DNA of 64,000 nt from Pseudomonas lini (GTDB lineage Bacteria; Pseudomonadota; Gammaproteobacteria; Pseudomonadales; Pseudomonadaceae): NCBI RefSeq assembly GCF_001042905.1, contig NZ_JYLB01000004.1, positions 62,001 to 126,000 of the forward strand, given 5' to 3'. Below the pieces are notes generated by a model. It was given only the letters and a program-made list of their open reading frames with translations. It ran no database searches and was not told the origin of the DNA. A program made the translations under genes and the position numbers. Shown in pieces: positions 46,577-57,723 of the stretch (its first letter is position 1; each line of letters begins with the position of its first letter).

Positions 46577-46722
46577 GCTTGGGTTCCTGAATGCTGCGCC
46601 TATCTTGGCGTGCAGCGGTGTCGGTCGGCAAGTTGTCGTTTCGCGACATGAGGCTGTTCGGGGCTTGGGCGGCCGGTGTGATTGGTGCATGATGCAGGGT
46701 AAGGCACAGATCGAGAAGACTC

Positions 46723-47322
46723 ATGCTGGACGAGCTACTGCACCGGGTAAGCAATCACACGCCGCGTACGCTGGAAACCGACCGACGTTTCCCCGAAGCC
46801 GCGGTATTGGTGCCTATCACGCGCAGTGACGAACCGGAATTGGTGCTAACCCTTCGCGCCAGCGGGCTCTCGACCCATGGCGGCGAAGTTGCCTTCCCTG
46901 GCGGTCGACGCGACCCCGAAGACCCAGACCTGATTTTTACTGCCCTGCGCGAAGCCGAAGAAGAAATCGGCCTGCCACCGGGGCTGGTCGAAGTGATCGG
47001 CCCGCTGAGCCCACTGATCTCCCTGCATGGCATCAAGGTCACGCCCTATGTCGGCGTGATTCCGGATTTCGTCGAATACCAGGCCAACGATGCCGAGATC
47101 GCCGCGGTGTTCAGCGTGCCGCTGGAGTTCTTCCGCAAAGACCCGCGCGAGCACACCCACCGCATCGACTATCAGGGCCACAGTTGGTACGTGCCGAGCT
47201 ACCGTTACGGCGAGTACAAGATCTGGGGCCTGACGGCGATCATGATTGTCGAGTTGATCAACCTGCTCTATGACGCGAAAATCAGCCTGCATCAACCACC
47301 CAAGAGTTTTATCAAAACCTGA
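46723..47322 (+). CDS. CoA pyrophosphatase (Nudix, NudL/YeaB type)
   Basis: A 199-residue Nudix enzyme that splits coenzyme A (and its derivatives) into 4'-phosphopantetheine and 3',5'-ADP. The CoA-specific motif and Nudix box run FPGGRRDPEDPDLIFTALRE and AEEEIGLPPGLVEVIG near residues 59-90. The downstream strand ISLHGIKVTPYVGVI is typical of NudL/Nudt7-like proteins. The ATG is preceded by GAGAAG. Divergent from the zinc-ribbon Nudix gene. The next gene follows by 63 bases. Confidence 0.9.
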   Translation: MLDELLHRVSNHTPRTLETDRRFPEAAVLVPITRSDEPELVLTLRASGLSTHGGEVAFPGGRRDPEDPDLIFTALREAEEEIGLPPGLVEVIGPLSPLISLHGIKVTPYVGVIPDFVEYQANDAEIAAVFSVPLEFFRKDPREHTHRIDYQGHSWYVPSYRYGEYKIWGLTAIMIVELINLLYDAKISLHQPPKSFIKT

Positions 47323-47385
47323 AGCCATCGCGCGTATGGCGTGAACCCGTGAACCCGCGGCAGTCTGAGCCTTGAGGAAAATAAG

Positions 47386-47910
47386 ATGAAATACCGCCTG
47401 GGCGACGCCCGCGTCGATACCCATCCGCAGAGTTGGGTCGCCCCCAATGCCGTGCTGGTGGGCAAGGTCAAACTGGAAGAGGGCGCCAACGTCTGGTTCA
47501 ACGCCGTGTTGCGTGGCGACAACGAATTGATCCTGATTGGCAAGAACAGCAACGTGCAGGACGGCACCGTCATGCACACTGACATGGGCTACCCGCTGAC
47601 CATTGGCACCGGCGTGACCATCGGCCACAACGCCATGCTCCACGGCTGCACGGTGGGCGATTACAGCCTGATCGGCATCAACGCGGTGATTCTCAACGGT
47701 GCGAAAATCGGTAAGAATTGCATCATCGGCGCCAACTCGCTGATCGGTGAGGGCAAGGAAATTCCGGACGGTTCATTGGTCATGGGCTCACCGGGCAAGG
47801 TGGTGCGCGAGTTGACCGAGCCGCAAAAGAAGATGCTCGAAGCCAGCGCCGCCCACTATGTGCACAACTCGCAGCGTTATGCCCGCGATCTGGTCGAGCA
47901 GGAAGAATGA
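47386..47910 (+). CDS. Gamma-carbonic anhydrase family protein
   Basis: A 174-residue left-handed beta-helix protein with hexapeptide repeats ([20 protein letters not shown], then [13 protein letters not shown]). The zinc-binding His residues are in MHTDMGY (near residue 65), [11 protein letters not shown] (two, near 84-89). This is the YrdA/CaiE-like class, often inactive or weak as carbonic anhydrases. The ATG follows GAGGAAAATAAG. Four-base overlap with the DUF1289 gene (ATGA), so the two are coupled. Confidence 0.9.
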   Translation: MKYRLGDARVDTHPQSWVAPNAVLVGKVKLEEGANVWFNAVLRGDNELILIGKNSNVQDGTVMHTDMGYPLTIGTGVTIGHNAMLHGCTVGDYSLIGINAVILNGAKIGKNCIIGANSLIGEGKEIPDGSLVMGSPGKVVRELTEPQKKMLEASAAHYVHNSQRYARDLVEQEE

Positions 47911-48122
47911 GCACTATTGAACGACCTGTTCCATCGCCGTGCGTGAACATTTGTGCGCTGGATGAGGATGACATTTGCACCGGGTGTCAGCGCACGGTGG
48001 AAGAAATCACCCGCTGGAGCCGGATGGACAACGCAGAGCGGCGCAAGGTGTTGGGGTTGTGCCATGAGCGGGCGAAGTCGAGCGGGTTGATCTGGATGTT
48101 GGGTAAAACACCAGACCTGTAG
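47907..48122 (+). CDS. DUF1289 domain protein
   Basis: A 71-residue protein with the DUF1289 cysteine cluster: [20 protein letters not shown], followed by [12 protein letters not shown]. The four Cys (C-x3-C-x7-C-x2-C) suggest a small metal-binding domain, and function is unknown. It overlaps the gamma-carbonic anhydrase gene by four bases. Its stop lies at the edge of the REPIN that starts at 48119. Confidence 0.88.
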   Translation: MSTIERPVPSPCVNICALDEDDICTGCQRTVEEITRWSRMDNAERRKVLGLCHERAKSSGLIWMLGKTPDL

Positions 48123-48217
48123 GAGCTGACGAGTGCAACGAGGCTGCGATCTTTTGATCTTGCCTTTAAAAAACAACGTCAAAAGATCGCAGCCTCGTTG
48201 CACTCGTCAGCTCCTAC
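48119..48217. repeat. REPIN, GTAGGAGCTGACGAGTGCAACGAGG..GATCTTTT type
   Basis: GTAGGAGCTGACGAGTGCAA at 48119 and its inverted partner ending at 48217, spacer about 28 bases. The left arm overlaps the DUF1289 stop codon (TAG). Confidence 0.9.
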
Positions 48218-48256
48218 GGTACCCTGTGCACAAAATTGACAGGTATTCCCCGCCCC

Positions 48257-48724
48257 ATGCTCTTCCTGATCGCCTACATCAGCAGCGTCGTGCTGATCAA
48301 TTACGCCTTTTCCAGCGCCCCGCACCTGGACATCATCTGGTCGGCCTGGGGTGGTCTGGTGTTCGTGCTGCGCGACATGGTGCAAACCCGCTTCGGTCAC
48401 GGCGCGATCGCGGCGATGCTGGTGGCGTTGGTGCTGTCGTACGCCACCTCCGACCCGTCCATCGCGCTGGCCAGCGCCATCGCATTCGCTGTGTCCGAGT
48501 GCATCGACTGGCTGGTGTTCAGCATCACCAAGCGTCCATTGCATGATCGCCTGTGGATAAGTTCGGCGCTGAGCATCCCGCTGGACACCTTCATCTTCTT
48601 CGGCATGATTGATGCGTTCACTCCGGCCGTGATCCTCACCGCCATGGGTTCGAAGTTCGCAGGTGTGACGGTCGTGTGGCTGATCATGGCCTGGCGCTTG
48701 CGTAATCAGGCCGTCGTCAGCTGA
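48257..48724 (+). CDS. VUT-family (YhhQ-like) membrane protein
   Basis: A 155-residue integral membrane protein with about five hydrophobic spans (MLFLIAYISSVVLINYAF at the start, then a pattern of LVALVLSYATS and AFAVSECIDWLVFSITK). The ..SECIDWLVFS segment resembles the VUT/YhhQ family, whose E. coli member imports queuine/preQ0 precursors. It is shorter than YhhQ (about 220), so substrate identity is uncertain. ATG at 48257 is likelier than the TTG at 48236 near the REPIN. No riboswitch was recognised upstream. Confidence 0.72.
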   Translation: MLFLIAYISSVVLINYAFSSAPHLDIIWSAWGGLVFVLRDMVQTRFGHGAIAAMLVALVLSYATSDPSIALASAIAFAVSECIDWLVFSITKRPLHDRLWISSALSIPLDTFIFFGMIDAFTPAVILTAMGSKFAGVTVVWLIMAWRLRNQAVVS

Positions 48725-48813
48725 AGCCAAACCCTCAGGTTCATGTAAAATGCCGCGCTTTCTCCCCATGGGAAGCGCGCTTCCCTCGATGATCCGCTTC
48801 TTGAGGACCTGAG

Positions 48814-49995
48814 ATGACCCGTATCGGAACTCCATTGTCGCCAACCGCGACCCGCGTATTAATGTGTGGCTGTGGTGAGTTGGGCAAGGAAGTGGTGATC
48901 GAGCTGCAACGCCTGGGCGTTGAAGTGATTGCCGTCGATCGCTACGCCAATGCGCCGGCCATGCAAGTCGCCCATCGCAGCCATGTGATCAACATGCTCG
49001 ACGGCGCGGCCCTGCGTGCAGTGATCGAAGCCGAGAAACCGGACTTCATCGTGCCGGAAATCGAAGCCATCGCCACCGCGACCCTGGTTGAACTGGAGTC
49101 CGAAGGCTTCACCGTGATCCCGACCGCTCGCGCCGCACAGCTGACCATGAACCGCGAAGGCATCCGTCGCCTGGCCGCCGAAGAGCTGGGCCTGCCGACG
49201 TCGCCGTACTACTTCGCCGACACCTTCGAGGACTACAACAAGGCTGTCGAAGATCTGGGGTTCCCATGCGTGGTCAAACCGGTCATGAGTTCCTCGGGCA
49301 AAGGCCAGAGCCTGCTGCGCAGTGTCGATGACGTGCAGAAGGCCTGGGATTACGCTCAAGAAGGTGGCCGCGCCGGTAAAGGTCGCGTGATCATCGAAGG
49401 CTTCATCGATTTCGACTACGAAATCACCCTGCTGACCGTGCGTCACGTTGGCGGCACTACGTTCTGTGCGCCGGTTGGCCACCGTCAGGAGAAAGGCGAC
49501 TACCAGGAATCCTGGCAGCCACAAGCCATGAGCCCGGTTGCTCTGGCTGAATCCGAGCGCGTTGCTAAAGCGGTGACCGAAGCCTTGGGTGGCCGTGGTT
49601 TGTTTGGCGTCGAGTTGTTCATCAAGGGTGATCAGGTCTGGTTCAGCGAAGTCTCGCCGCGCCCGCATGACACCGGTCTGGTGACCCTTATTTCCCAGGA
49701 CCTGTCGCAGTTCGCGCTGCATGCACGGGCGATCCTGGGCCTGCCGATTCCATTGATCCGTCAGTTCGGGCCTTCGGCTTCGGCGGTGATTCTGGTGGAA
49801 GGGCAGTCGACTCAAACCGCATTCGCCAATTTGGGCGCTGCGTTGAGCGAACCGGATACTGCGTTGCGTCTGTTCGGCAAGCCAGAGGTCAATGGCCAGC
49901 GCCGGATGGGTGTGGCGTTGGCGCGTGATGAATCGATCGAGGCTGCCCGGGCTAAAGCGACCCGTGCTTCTCAGGCTGTTGGTGTAGAGCTCTAA
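48814..49995 (+). CDS. purT: Formate-dependent phosphoribosylglycinamide formyltransferase
   Basis: A 393-residue ATP-grasp enzyme that formylates GAR with formate and ATP, the folate-independent third step of purine synthesis. The N-terminal Rossmann part is [20 protein letters not shown] near residue 12-30. The ATP-grasp lysines lie in [15 protein letters not shown] near 150-165, with the metal-binding Glu in [20 protein letters not shown] near 263-285. Length equals E. coli PurT (392). GAGGA lies ten bases upstream of the ATG. Ends before a REPIN. Confidence 0.96.
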   Translation: MTRIGTPLSPTATRVLMCGCGELGKEVVIELQRLGVEVIAVDRYANAPAMQVAHRSHVINMLDGAALRAVIEAEKPDFIVPEIEAIATATLVELESEGFTVIPTARAAQLTMNREGIRRLAAEELGLPTSPYYFADTFEDYNKAVEDLGFPCVVKPVMSSSGKGQSLLRSVDDVQKAWDYAQEGGRAGKGRVIIEGFIDFDYEITLLTVRHVGGTTFCAPVGHRQEKGDYQESWQPQAMSPVALAESERVAKAVTEALGGRGLFGVELFIKGDQVWFSEVSPRPHDTGLVTLISQDLSQFALHARAILGLPIPLIRQFGPSASAVILVEGQSTQTAFANLGAALSEPDTALRLFGKPEVNGQRRMGVALARDESIEAARAKATRASQAVGVEL

Positions 49996-50009
49996 ACCGA
50001 GGCGCGCCA

Positions 50010-50101
50010 TTCGCGAGCAAGCCCGCTCCCACACTTGATCGGTGTGAATACAGATTTTGTATACATCCAAAATCTAATGTGGGAGCGGGCTTGCTCGCGA
50101 A
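50010..50101. repeat. REPIN, TGTGGGAGCGGGCTTGCTCGCGAA type
   Basis: TTCGCGAGCAAGCCCGCTCC at 50010 and the inverted copy ending at 50101. The loop has GATTTTGTATACATCCAAAATC, a further AT-rich inverted repeat. It lies between the convergent purT and MHS genes. Confidence 0.9.
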
Positions 50102-50116
50102 GCTTTTGCTTTTTCT

Positions 50117-51427
50117 TCAGGCCACCCGATTCAAATCGTTATGCCGCGTCTCCTTCAGGCACAGCACCGCAATCAAGCTCAGCACCGCCGCCACATACCC
50201 GCCGACATAACTCAAACCGCCCATCGCCACCAGTTTTTGCGCAAAGAACGGTGCCGCCGAGGCTCCGACAATCCCGCCCAGGTTGTACGCCGCCGATGCG
50301 CCGGTATAGCGCACGTGGGTCGGAAACAGCTCTGGCAGCAGCGCGCCCATCGGCGCAAACGTCACGCCCATCAGAAACAGCTCGATGCACAGGAACAGCG
50401 CCACGCCCCAGGTCGAGCCTTGGGTCAGCAGCGGCTCCATCAGGAATCCGGACAGAATCGCCAGCACACCGCCGATGATCAGCACCGGTTTGCGCCCGAA
50501 ACGATCACTCGCCCAGGCCGACAGCGGTGTCGCGGCCGCCATGAACAACACAGCGAAACACAGCAGGCCGAGGAAGGTTTCTCGGGTGTAGCCGAGCGTC
50601 GACACGCCATAGCTCAGCGAAAACACTGTCGAGATGTAGAACAGCGCATAGCACACCACCATCGCCCCGGCACCTAGCAGCATCGGCGCCCAGTATTGGC
50701 TGAACAGCTCGACCAATGGGATCTTCACCCGCTCTTGGCGAGCCATGGCGTTGGCGAACACCGGGGTCTCGTGGAGCTTGAGGCGTACGTACAAGCCCAC
50801 CATCACTAGCGCGGCACTGAGCAGGAACGGAATCCGCCAGCCCCACGAACGGAACTGTTCGTCGTTCAGGCTCATGGCCAGGGTCAGGAACAAGCCGTTG
50901 GCCGCCAGAAACCCGATCGATGGGCCGAGTTGCGGAAACATGCCGTACCAGGCGCGCTTGCCCTTGGGCGCGTTCTCCGTGGCCAGCAATGCGGCGCCGC
51001 CCCATTCACCGCCCAATCCCAGGCCTTGGCCGAAGCGCAGCACGCAAAGCAGGATCGGCGCCCAGGCGCCAATGCTGTCGTAACCCGGCAGCACGCCAAT
51101 CAGCGTGGTACACACGCCCATCAGCAGCAGGGAAGCGACCAGTGTCGATTTACGCCCGATGCGGTCACCGAAGTGGCCGAACAGCGCCGAACCCAAAGGC
51201 CGTGCAAGGAAGGCGATGCCGAAGGTGAGGAACGCCGACAGCATCTGGGCGGTGCCGGAGGTCTGCGGAAAAAACACCGGCCCGATCACCAGAGCTGCCG
51301 CCGTGGCATAGACGTAGAAGTCGTAGAACTCGATGGCCGTGCCGATGAAACTCGCGGTGGCTACTCGGGTGGCGGAGTTGGTTGGTTGGACAGGCGCGGT
51401 GTCGCTGAACGTTGTGCTGGTCGTCAT
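50117..51427 (-). CDS. MFS transporter of the metabolite:H+ symporter (MHS) type
   Basis: A 436-residue inner-membrane symporter with 12 predicted spans. The MHS hallmark segments are TASFIGTAIEFYDFYVYATA (span 1) and HFGDRIGRKSTLVASLLLMG (the A-motif loop after span 2). RFGQGLGLGGEWGGAALLA is the diagnostic loop 4. Relatives include ShiA, ProP and KgtP, so the substrate is probably a carboxylate, shikimate-like or osmolyte compound; it is not resolved. I choose ATG at 51427 (AGGG eight bases upstream) over ATG at 51448. Confidence 0.9.
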   Translation of the reverse strand: MTTSTTFSDTAPVQPTNSATRVATASFIGTAIEFYDFYVYATAAALVIGPVFFPQTSGTAQMLSAFLTFGIAFLARPLGSALFGHFGDRIGRKSTLVASLLLMGVCTTLIGVLPGYDSIGAWAPILLCVLRFGQGLGLGGEWGGAALLATENAPKGKRAWYGMFPQLGPSIGFLAANGLFLTLAMSLNDEQFRSWGWRIPFLLSAALVMVGLYVRLKLHETPVFANAMARQERVKIPLVELFSQYWAPMLLGAGAMVVCYALFYISTVFSLSYGVSTLGYTRETFLGLLCFAVLFMAAATPLSAWASDRFGRKPVLIIGGVLAILSGFLMEPLLTQGSTWGVALFLCIELFLMGVTFAPMGALLPELFPTHVRYTGASAAYNLGGIVGASAAPFFAQKLVAMGGLSYVGGYVAAVLSLIAVLCLKETRHNDLNRVA

Positions 51428-51770
51428 GCGGTAATCCCTGACAGTCATGTGCCCCAGTGGAGCGAATTATTATGGTCGAATACCCAGGGATGTGGGCTGA
51501 GATACGGTCGCTGTTCAAGGTAGGAACAGTCGTCGCAGTGGTGCGGATATTGTCGATGATCTGGCCGGAACCTGCTGCGCGCGGGGTAAGCACGTGGTTC
51601 GGCGGGGGCTTGGGTAAGCGGCTTGATTATAGGAAGGCGGCTAACGATCGAACAAGGGCATAGATATTGAAAAAGATCGCAGCCTCGTTTCGCTCGACAG
51701 CTCCTGCAGAGGAGCGCATTCCAAACTGTAGGAGCTGTCGAGCGAAGCGAGGCTGCGATCTTTTAACTAT
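51428..51770. other. Intergenic region between the MHS and CorC/CNNM genes
   Basis: A 343-base stretch. A REPIN-like palindrome occupies 51671-51764. The remainder should contain the MHS promoter. A plus-strand frame at 51457-51663 has no recognisable protein features. I see nothing else. Confidence 0.5.
51671..51764. repeat. REPIN, GTAGGAGCTGTCGAGCGAAGCGAGG..GATCTTTT type
   Basis: The left arm AAAAGATCGCAGCCTCGTTT at 51671 and the right arm ending at 51764 pair with a few mismatches (CTCCTGCAG against CTGTAGGAG). It ends seven bases before the end of the CorC/CNNM gene. Confidence 0.88.
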
Positions 51771-53015
51771 CTAACGGCTGGAGGCAATCGCAGGCGTCGA
51801 ACTGGTATGCCAGATCAGCACGCGCGTGACGCGATTGTCTTCCGTCTCCAGAATCTCCAGCCGATAACGCCCGATCTTCAGGCAAACCGCACTGTCCGGA
51901 ATCGTTTCCAGCGCCTCGGTCACCAACCCGTTGAGGGTTTTCGGGCCATCGCTGGGCAAGTGCCAGCCAAGGCTTTTGTTCAATTCGCGAATCGACGCCG
52001 CACCCTCGATGACCAGACGCCCATCGGTCTGCGGATGGATGTGCGGGTTATCCAGGCTGTGCTGGCTTTCGAATTCACCGACGATTTCTTCGAGAATGTC
52101 TTCCAGGGTCACGATGCCCAGCACTTCGCCGTACTCGTCGACCACCATGCCCAAGCGCCGCTGCTGCTTGTGGAAGTTCAGCAATTGCAGCTGCAGCGGG
52201 GTGCTTTCCGGTACGAAGTAAGGTTCGTGACTGGCTGTCAGCAGCGCTTCCCGGGTCAGGCTCGAATCCGCCAGCAAATGACGGATCTGTCGAGTGTTAA
52301 GCACCGCTTCGACCTGGTTGATATCGCTGTGGAATACCGGCAGGCGGGTGCGTCTGTTATGGCGCAGTTGTTCGATGATTTCTTCGAGGGAATCGTCCAG
52401 ATTGATTCCGTCGACGTCGCTGCGCGGTACCAGAATATCGTTGACCGTGATGTTATCCAGCGCGTGGATACCTGACAGCGAATGCGGGCGACTGGCTGCG
52501 TGTTCGTGATCGTCGCGCCGATCTGACGGTATCTCGTCTTCGCTTTGCTGCACCACGTTGATTTTGCGGGCGAATGGTCGCATCAGCAGTTGGCTGATGG
52601 CATTGAGTAACCAGGCCGCCGGGTAGACGATCTTCAAGGGTATGCCGAGCAGTGTGTTGCCCAGTGTCAGGACGGCATCCGGATAGCGCACGGCAAGGGT
52701 GCGCGGCAGGTAGTCGGCGAACACCAGCAGCACCGCGCTGGCGCCGAGGCAGGCAATCCATGGACCGTTTTGTGCCCAGGTGAAAATCGCCAGCAAGGTG
52801 CTGATGACCACCACCAGCGCGCGGCACAGGGTGTTGCAGAGGATCAGGCTGTTGAGTGGGAAACTCAGCTTGGCCACTGGCTTGTCGCTCGAGCGCGAGG
52901 CCGTTCGCTGGGCCAGCAAGTGCTGTTGTGCAATTTCGATGGCGGTAAACAGCCCCGACCATAAAATCAGCAGAGCCAGCACCGCGAGCATCGGCCCTAT
53001 GGGCAAGTCGTCCAT
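51771..53015 (-). CDS. CNNM/CorC (HlyC)-family transporter with CBS domains
   Basis: A 414-residue membrane protein. A DUF21/CNNM membrane domain covers about 5-140 (start LLILWSGLFTAIEIAQQHLL). The tandem CBS domain pair lies at about 195-330 (DILVPRSDVDGINLDDSLEE, then VVDEYGEVLGIVTLEDILEE). A CorC_HlyC C-terminal domain follows. The family is linked to Mg/Co efflux or sensing. The conserved ILVPRSDV and YGEVLGIVTLEDILEEIVGE motifs are intact. Same-strand neighbour of the YpjD-like gene with 12 bases between them. Confidence 0.9.
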   Translation of the reverse strand: MDDLPIGPMLAVLALLILWSGLFTAIEIAQQHLLAQRTASRSSDKPVAKLSFPLNSLILCNTLCRALVVVISTLLAIFTWAQNGPWIACLGASAVLLVFADYLPRTLAVRYPDAVLTLGNTLLGIPLKIVYPAAWLLNAISQLLMRPFARKINVVQQSEDEIPSDRRDDHEHAASRPHSLSGIHALDNITVNDILVPRSDVDGINLDDSLEEIIEQLRHNRRTRLPVFHSDINQVEAVLNTRQIRHLLADSSLTREALLTASHEPYFVPESTPLQLQLLNFHKQQRRLGMVVDEYGEVLGIVTLEDILEEIVGEFESQHSLDNPHIHPQTDGRLVIEGAASIRELNKSLGWHLPSDGPKTLNGLVTEALETIPDSAVCLKIGRYRLEILETEDNRVTRVLIWHTSSTPAIASSR

Positions 53016-53027
53016 TAATGCCGCCCG

Positions 53028-53840
53028 TCAGATATGCAGAATGTATTCGCGGACCAGCTTGCTGCCGAAATACGCCAGCATCAGCAGGCAAAAACCGGCA
53101 AGGGTCCAGCGGATGGCTTTGTGTCCGCGCCAGCCGAGGCGGTTACGCCCCCAAAGCAGCACGCTGAACACGATCCAGGCCAGGCACGCCAGCAGGGTTT
53201 TATGCACCAGGTGCTGGGCGAACAGGTTCTCGACGAACAACCAGCCGGAGATCAGCGACAACGACAGCAGGCTCCAGCCGGCCCAGAGGAAACCAAACAG
53301 CAGGCTTTCCATGGTTTGCAGCGGCGGGAAATTCTTGATCAGCCCGGACGGATGCTTGTGTTTGAGCTGATGGTCCTGAACCAGCAGCAGCAATGCCTGG
53401 AACACCGCGATGGTGAACATGCCGTAAGCGAGGATCGACAAGAGGATGTGGGCGAGGATGCCTGGTTCTTCGTCAATGATCTGCACCGTACCGGCGGGGG
53501 CGAACTGTGCCAGCAGCACGGTGGCGGCGCCCAACGGGAACAGCAATAGCAGCAGGTTTTCCACCGGAATCCGCGAGCAGGCCAGCAGGGTCAGGGCGAT
53601 GACCGCTGCGGCAATCAGGCTGGCGGCGCTGAAGAAGTCCAGGGCCAGGCCGATCGGTGTCAGCAGATAGGTGATCAGGCTGACGCTGTGGGCCAGCACG
53701 GCCAGCACACCGAGCGTGACCAGCAGGCGCTTGTTCGCCTTGGCGCCGGTGGCCAGACGGGTGCCCTGATAGAGGGTCGCAGCGGCATATAAGCAGGCGG
53801 CGGCGAGGGTGGTAAGCAAACTGGGTGACAAGGGGAGCAT
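53028..53840 (-). CDS. CcsA/YpjD-type inner-membrane protein (cytochrome c assembly fold)
   Basis: A 270-residue protein with about eight hydrophobic spans. Conserved histidines lie in EPGILAHILLSILAYGMFTI (about residue 135) and QHLVHKTLLACLAWIVFSVL (about 210), the pattern of the CcsA/CcmC/HemX superfamily that handles haem. E. coli YpjD sits next to ffh in the same divergent layout, and here it also faces ffh. I start at 53840 (MLPLSPSLLTTL) because the upstream part of the frame is polar and lacks homology features. Confidence 0.85.
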   Translation of the reverse strand: MLPLSPSLLTTLAAACLYAAATLYQGTRLATGAKANKRLLVTLGVLAVLAHSVSLITYLLTPIGLALDFFSAASLIAAAVIALTLLACSRIPVENLLLLLFPLGAATVLLAQFAPAGTVQIIDEEPGILAHILLSILAYGMFTIAVFQALLLLVQDHQLKHKHPSGLIKNFPPLQTMESLLFGFLWAGWSLLSLSLISGWLFVENLFAQHLVHKTLLACLAWIVFSVLLWGRNRLGWRGHKAIRWTLAGFCLLMLAYFGSKLVREYILHI

Positions 53841-54050
53841 AAATCCTGTTAGGCAAGCCCGAAAGGCGCTGAGTTTGGCATAGAACCCCCACAGCACGAA
53901 AGACCATGCAACCTGACGGCGAGGTGTCCGCCAGACGCAGTCTTCGCTATAATCCGCGACCTGCCCACGCCGCAGGCTCGCCGAGCACATGTTTATTCCG
54001 GTCTGGGCCGCCATTATCCCGGTCTACACAGGGCCTGAAAGGATCGCGCA

Positions 54051-55427
<1,377 letters not shown>

Positions 55428-55576
55428 AGTATTCACGCAAGGGCTTGCCCTTGCATCTCCCACATGGAAGTGGGATCTCCAGCAAACCCGCACTTGGCGG
55501 GAGCTGACTGGCCGTTTTCAACGACGGCTCTATAGCAAATCTGCATGGCGACCGATAGGCCGCCGGAAAAAGACAT

Positions 55577-55604
55577 TTGCAAAAGTCCGGATATTCCTTA
55601 GAAT
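55577..55604 (+). promoter_or_regulatory. Sigma-70-type promoter for rpsP-rimM-trmD-rplS
   Basis: TTGCAA (-35) and TAGAAT (-10, five of six) are separated by 16 bases. The -10 box ends 73 bases before the rpsP start. The 250-base gap after ffh also supports a separate promoter. Match is by consensus only. Confidence 0.55.
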
Positions 55605-55676
55605 ATGCGGCCTTTCGGGCACCTATGCCCGCTGTGCCTTTAGATTTGCAGCACCGACTACAGGAACGATGTTCAC

Positions 55677-55928
55677 ATGCTAACAATCCGTCTTGCCCTT
55701 GGCGGCTCCAAAAAGCGCCCGTTTTACCACTTGACCGTAACCGACAGCCGCAACCCGCGCGACGGTTCGCACAAGGAACAGGTTGGTTTCTTCAACCCTG
55801 TTGCTCGTGGTCAAGAAGTTCGTCTGTCCGTGAACCAAGAGCGCGTAGCCTACTGGCTGAGCGTTGGTGCACAACCTTCTGAGCGCGTTGCTCAGTTGTT
55901 GAAGGAATCTGCTAAGGCTGCGGCCTGA
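55677..55928 (+). CDS. rpsP: 30S ribosomal protein S16
   Basis: An 83-residue ribosomal protein of the 30S subunit body. The start [20 protein letters not shown] matches S16, followed by [20 protein letters not shown] and [20 protein letters not shown]. The length is normal (82 in E. coli). First gene of the ribosomal operon rpsP-rimM-trmD-rplS, with rimM starting five bases downstream. Confidence 0.97.
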   Translation: MLTIRLALGGSKKRPFYHLTVTDSRNPRDGSHKEQVGFFNPVARGQEVRLSVNQERVAYWLSVGAQPSERVAQLLKESAKAAA

Positions 55929-55933
55929 GCTAT

Positions 55934-56470
55934 ATGAACGCGACGCCAGCTGTTGCCGATGATTTGATCGTTATTGGCAAAATTTATTCTGTTCATGGCG
56001 TTCGCGGCGAAGTGAAGGTGTATTCCTTTACTGATCCGACTGAAAACCTGTTGCAGTACAAAACCTGGACGCTCAAGCGCGAAGGCAATGTGAAACAGGT
56101 CGAGCTGGTCAGCGGGCGTGGGAACGACAAGTTCCTGGTCGCAAAGCTCAAGGGTCTTGATGATCGTGAAGAAGCACGTCTTCTGGCTGGTTATGAGATC
56201 TGTGTGCCGCGCAACCTGTTCCCTGAATTGACCGACGGCGAGTACTACTGGTACCAGCTGGAAGGTCTGAAGGTTATTGATCAACTCGGGCAATTGCTCG
56301 GGAAAATCGATCATCTTCTGGAAACCGGCGCCAATGATGTAATGGTGGTCAAGCCTTGCGCTGGCAGCCTGGATGATCGCGAACGCCTGTTGCCCTATAC
56401 GGAGCAATGCGTGTTGGCTGTCGACCTTGCCGCAGGCGAGATGAAGGTGGAATGGGATGCGGACTTCTAA
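55934..56470 (+). CDS. rimM: Ribosome maturation factor RimM
   Basis: A 178-residue 30S assembly factor that binds S19 and helps processing of the 16S 3' domain. The N-terminal domain begins [20 protein letters not shown] near residue 14. The PRC-barrel follows with [20 protein letters not shown] and [20 protein letters not shown]. Length is near E. coli RimM (182). Sits between rpsP and trmD and ends two bases before the trmD start codon region. Confidence 0.95.
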   Translation: MNATPAVADDLIVIGKIYSVHGVRGEVKVYSFTDPTENLLQYKTWTLKREGNVKQVELVSGRGNDKFLVAKLKGLDDREEARLLAGYEICVPRNLFPELTDGEYYWYQLEGLKVIDQLGQLLGKIDHLLETGANDVMVVKPCAGSLDDRERLLPYTEQCVLAVDLAAGEMKVEWDADF

Positions 56471-56472
56471 AC

Positions 56473-57225
56473 GTGGCTAACCTGCGCGTAGAAGTGATCA
56501 GTTTGTTTCCCGAGATGTTCTCCGCCATCAGCGAGTACGGCATCACCAGTCGTGCGGTGAAACAGGGGCTGTTGCAGCTCACCTGTTGGAATCCGCGAGA
56601 CTACACGACGGATCGACATCACACTGTGGACGATCGCCCATTTGGCGGTGGTCCGGGCATGGTGATGAAGATCAAGCCCCTGGAAGATGCTCTGGTTCAG
56701 GCCAAGGCAGCAGCCGGGGAGGCGGCGAAGGTAATTTACCTGTCCCCCCAAGGCCGTCAACTGACTCAGTCGGCGGTACGCGAGTTGGCGAATCTGGATG
56801 CATTGATCCTGATTGCCGGCCGCTATGAAGGCATTGACGAGCGTTTTATTGATGCTCATGTCGATGAAGAGTGGTCGATTGGCGACTATGTACTGTCTGG
56901 CGGCGAGCTGCCGGCGATGGTCCTGATCGATGCGGTTACACGACTGCTGCCTGGAGCTTTAGGGCATGCGGACTCCGCCGAGGAAGATTCCTTTACGGAT
57001 GGTTTGCTGGATTGCCCGCACTACACCCGACCGGAGGTGTATGCGGATCAGCGTGTTCCCGACGTATTGCTAAGTGGCAATCACGCGCACATCCGGCGTT
57101 GGCGTTTACAGCAGTCCCTTGGTAGGACCTTTGAACGACGCGCCGATCTTCTGGAAAGCCGCTCGCTTTCTGGAGAAGAGAAGAAGCTGCTCGAGGAATA
57201 CATCCGCGAGCGGGACGATAGTTAA
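56473..57225 (+). CDS. trmD: tRNA (guanine(37)-N1)-methyltransferase
   Basis: A 250-residue SPOUT methyltransferase that makes m1G37 in tRNAs that read CNN and some other codons, preventing frameshifts. SPOUT signature regions are [20 protein letters not shown] near residue 53, and the trefoil-knot SAM site [10 protein letters not shown] and [20 protein letters not shown] near residues 118-158. Length equals E. coli TrmD (255). The start is GTG at 56473 ([12 protein letters not shown]), two bases after the rimM stop. Confidence 0.96.
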   Translation: MANLRVEVISLFPEMFSAISEYGITSRAVKQGLLQLTCWNPRDYTTDRHHTVDDRPFGGGPGMVMKIKPLEDALVQAKAAAGEAAKVIYLSPQGRQLTQSAVRELANLDALILIAGRYEGIDERFIDAHVDEEWSIGDYVLSGGELPAMVLIDAVTRLLPGALGHADSAEEDSFTDGLLDCPHYTRPEVYADQRVPDVLLSGNHAHIRRWRLQQSLGRTFERRADLLESRSLSGEEKKLLEEYIRERDDS

Positions 57226-57270
57226 CAACGTATCGATGGTAAATCCGACGATTTACCTTAGGAGCACAGC

Positions 57271-57621
57271 ATGACTAACAAAATCATCCTTGCACTCGAA
57301 GCAGAGCAGATGACCAAAGAAATCCCTACCTTTGCCCCGGGCGACACCATTGTCGTTCAGGTGAAAGTGAAGGAAGGCGATCGTTCGCGTCTGCAAGCGT
57401 TCGAAGGCGTAGTTATCGCCAAGCGTAACCGCGGCGTAAACAGTGCTTTCACCGTTCGTAAAATCTCCAACGGTGTTGGCGTAGAGCGTACTTTCCAGAC
57501 CTACAGCCCGCAAATCGACAGCATGGCCGTTAAGCGTCGCGGTGACGTACGTAAAGCCAAGCTGTACTACCTGCGTGACCTGTCCGGTAAAGCAGCTCGC
57601 ATCAAGGAAAAACTGGCTTAA
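57271..57621 (+). CDS. rplS: 50S ribosomal protein L19
   Basis: A 116-residue 50S subunit protein at the subunit interface. The sequence [20 protein letters not shown], then [20 protein letters not shown], and the C-terminal [20 protein letters not shown] match L19. The length equals E. coli L19 (115). Preceded by TTAGGAGCACAGC. Last gene of the rpsP operon, followed by a short hairpin and a terminator. Confidence 0.97.
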
Positions 57622-57642
57622 GTCCAGCTTCCGATGCCGAAA

Positions 57643-57664
57643 CGCCAGCCTGTTCAGGCTGGCG
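57643..57664. repeat. Hairpin 22 bases after rplS
   Basis: CGCCAGCCTG-TT-CAGGCTGGCG is a perfect ten-base stem with a two-base loop as written. It has no T run, so it may stabilise the mRNA 3' end or act with the next terminator. Confidence 0.75.
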
Positions 57665-57671
57665 ATTCAAG

Positions 57672-57706
57672 AAAATGCCTCGTATCGAAAGATGCGGGGC
57701 ATTTTT
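57672..57706 (+). terminator. Rho-independent terminator of the rpsP-rplS operon
   Basis: AAAATGCCTCGTATC pairs with GATGCGGGGCATTTTT (two G-U pairs) around a GAAA tetraloop. Confidence 0.88.
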
Positions 57707-57723
57707 CGTTATGGTGCGGAACC

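Noticed and set aside
48218..48256. preQ1-type riboswitch before the VUT-family gene
   Set aside because: The 39-base leader is too short and lacks the preQ1-I or preQ1-II core sequence.
51457..51663. 68-codon plus-strand frame between the MHS and CorC/CNNM genes
   Set aside because: Lies in the promoter region of the MHS gene, lacks a clear ribosome-binding site, and resembles no known protein.
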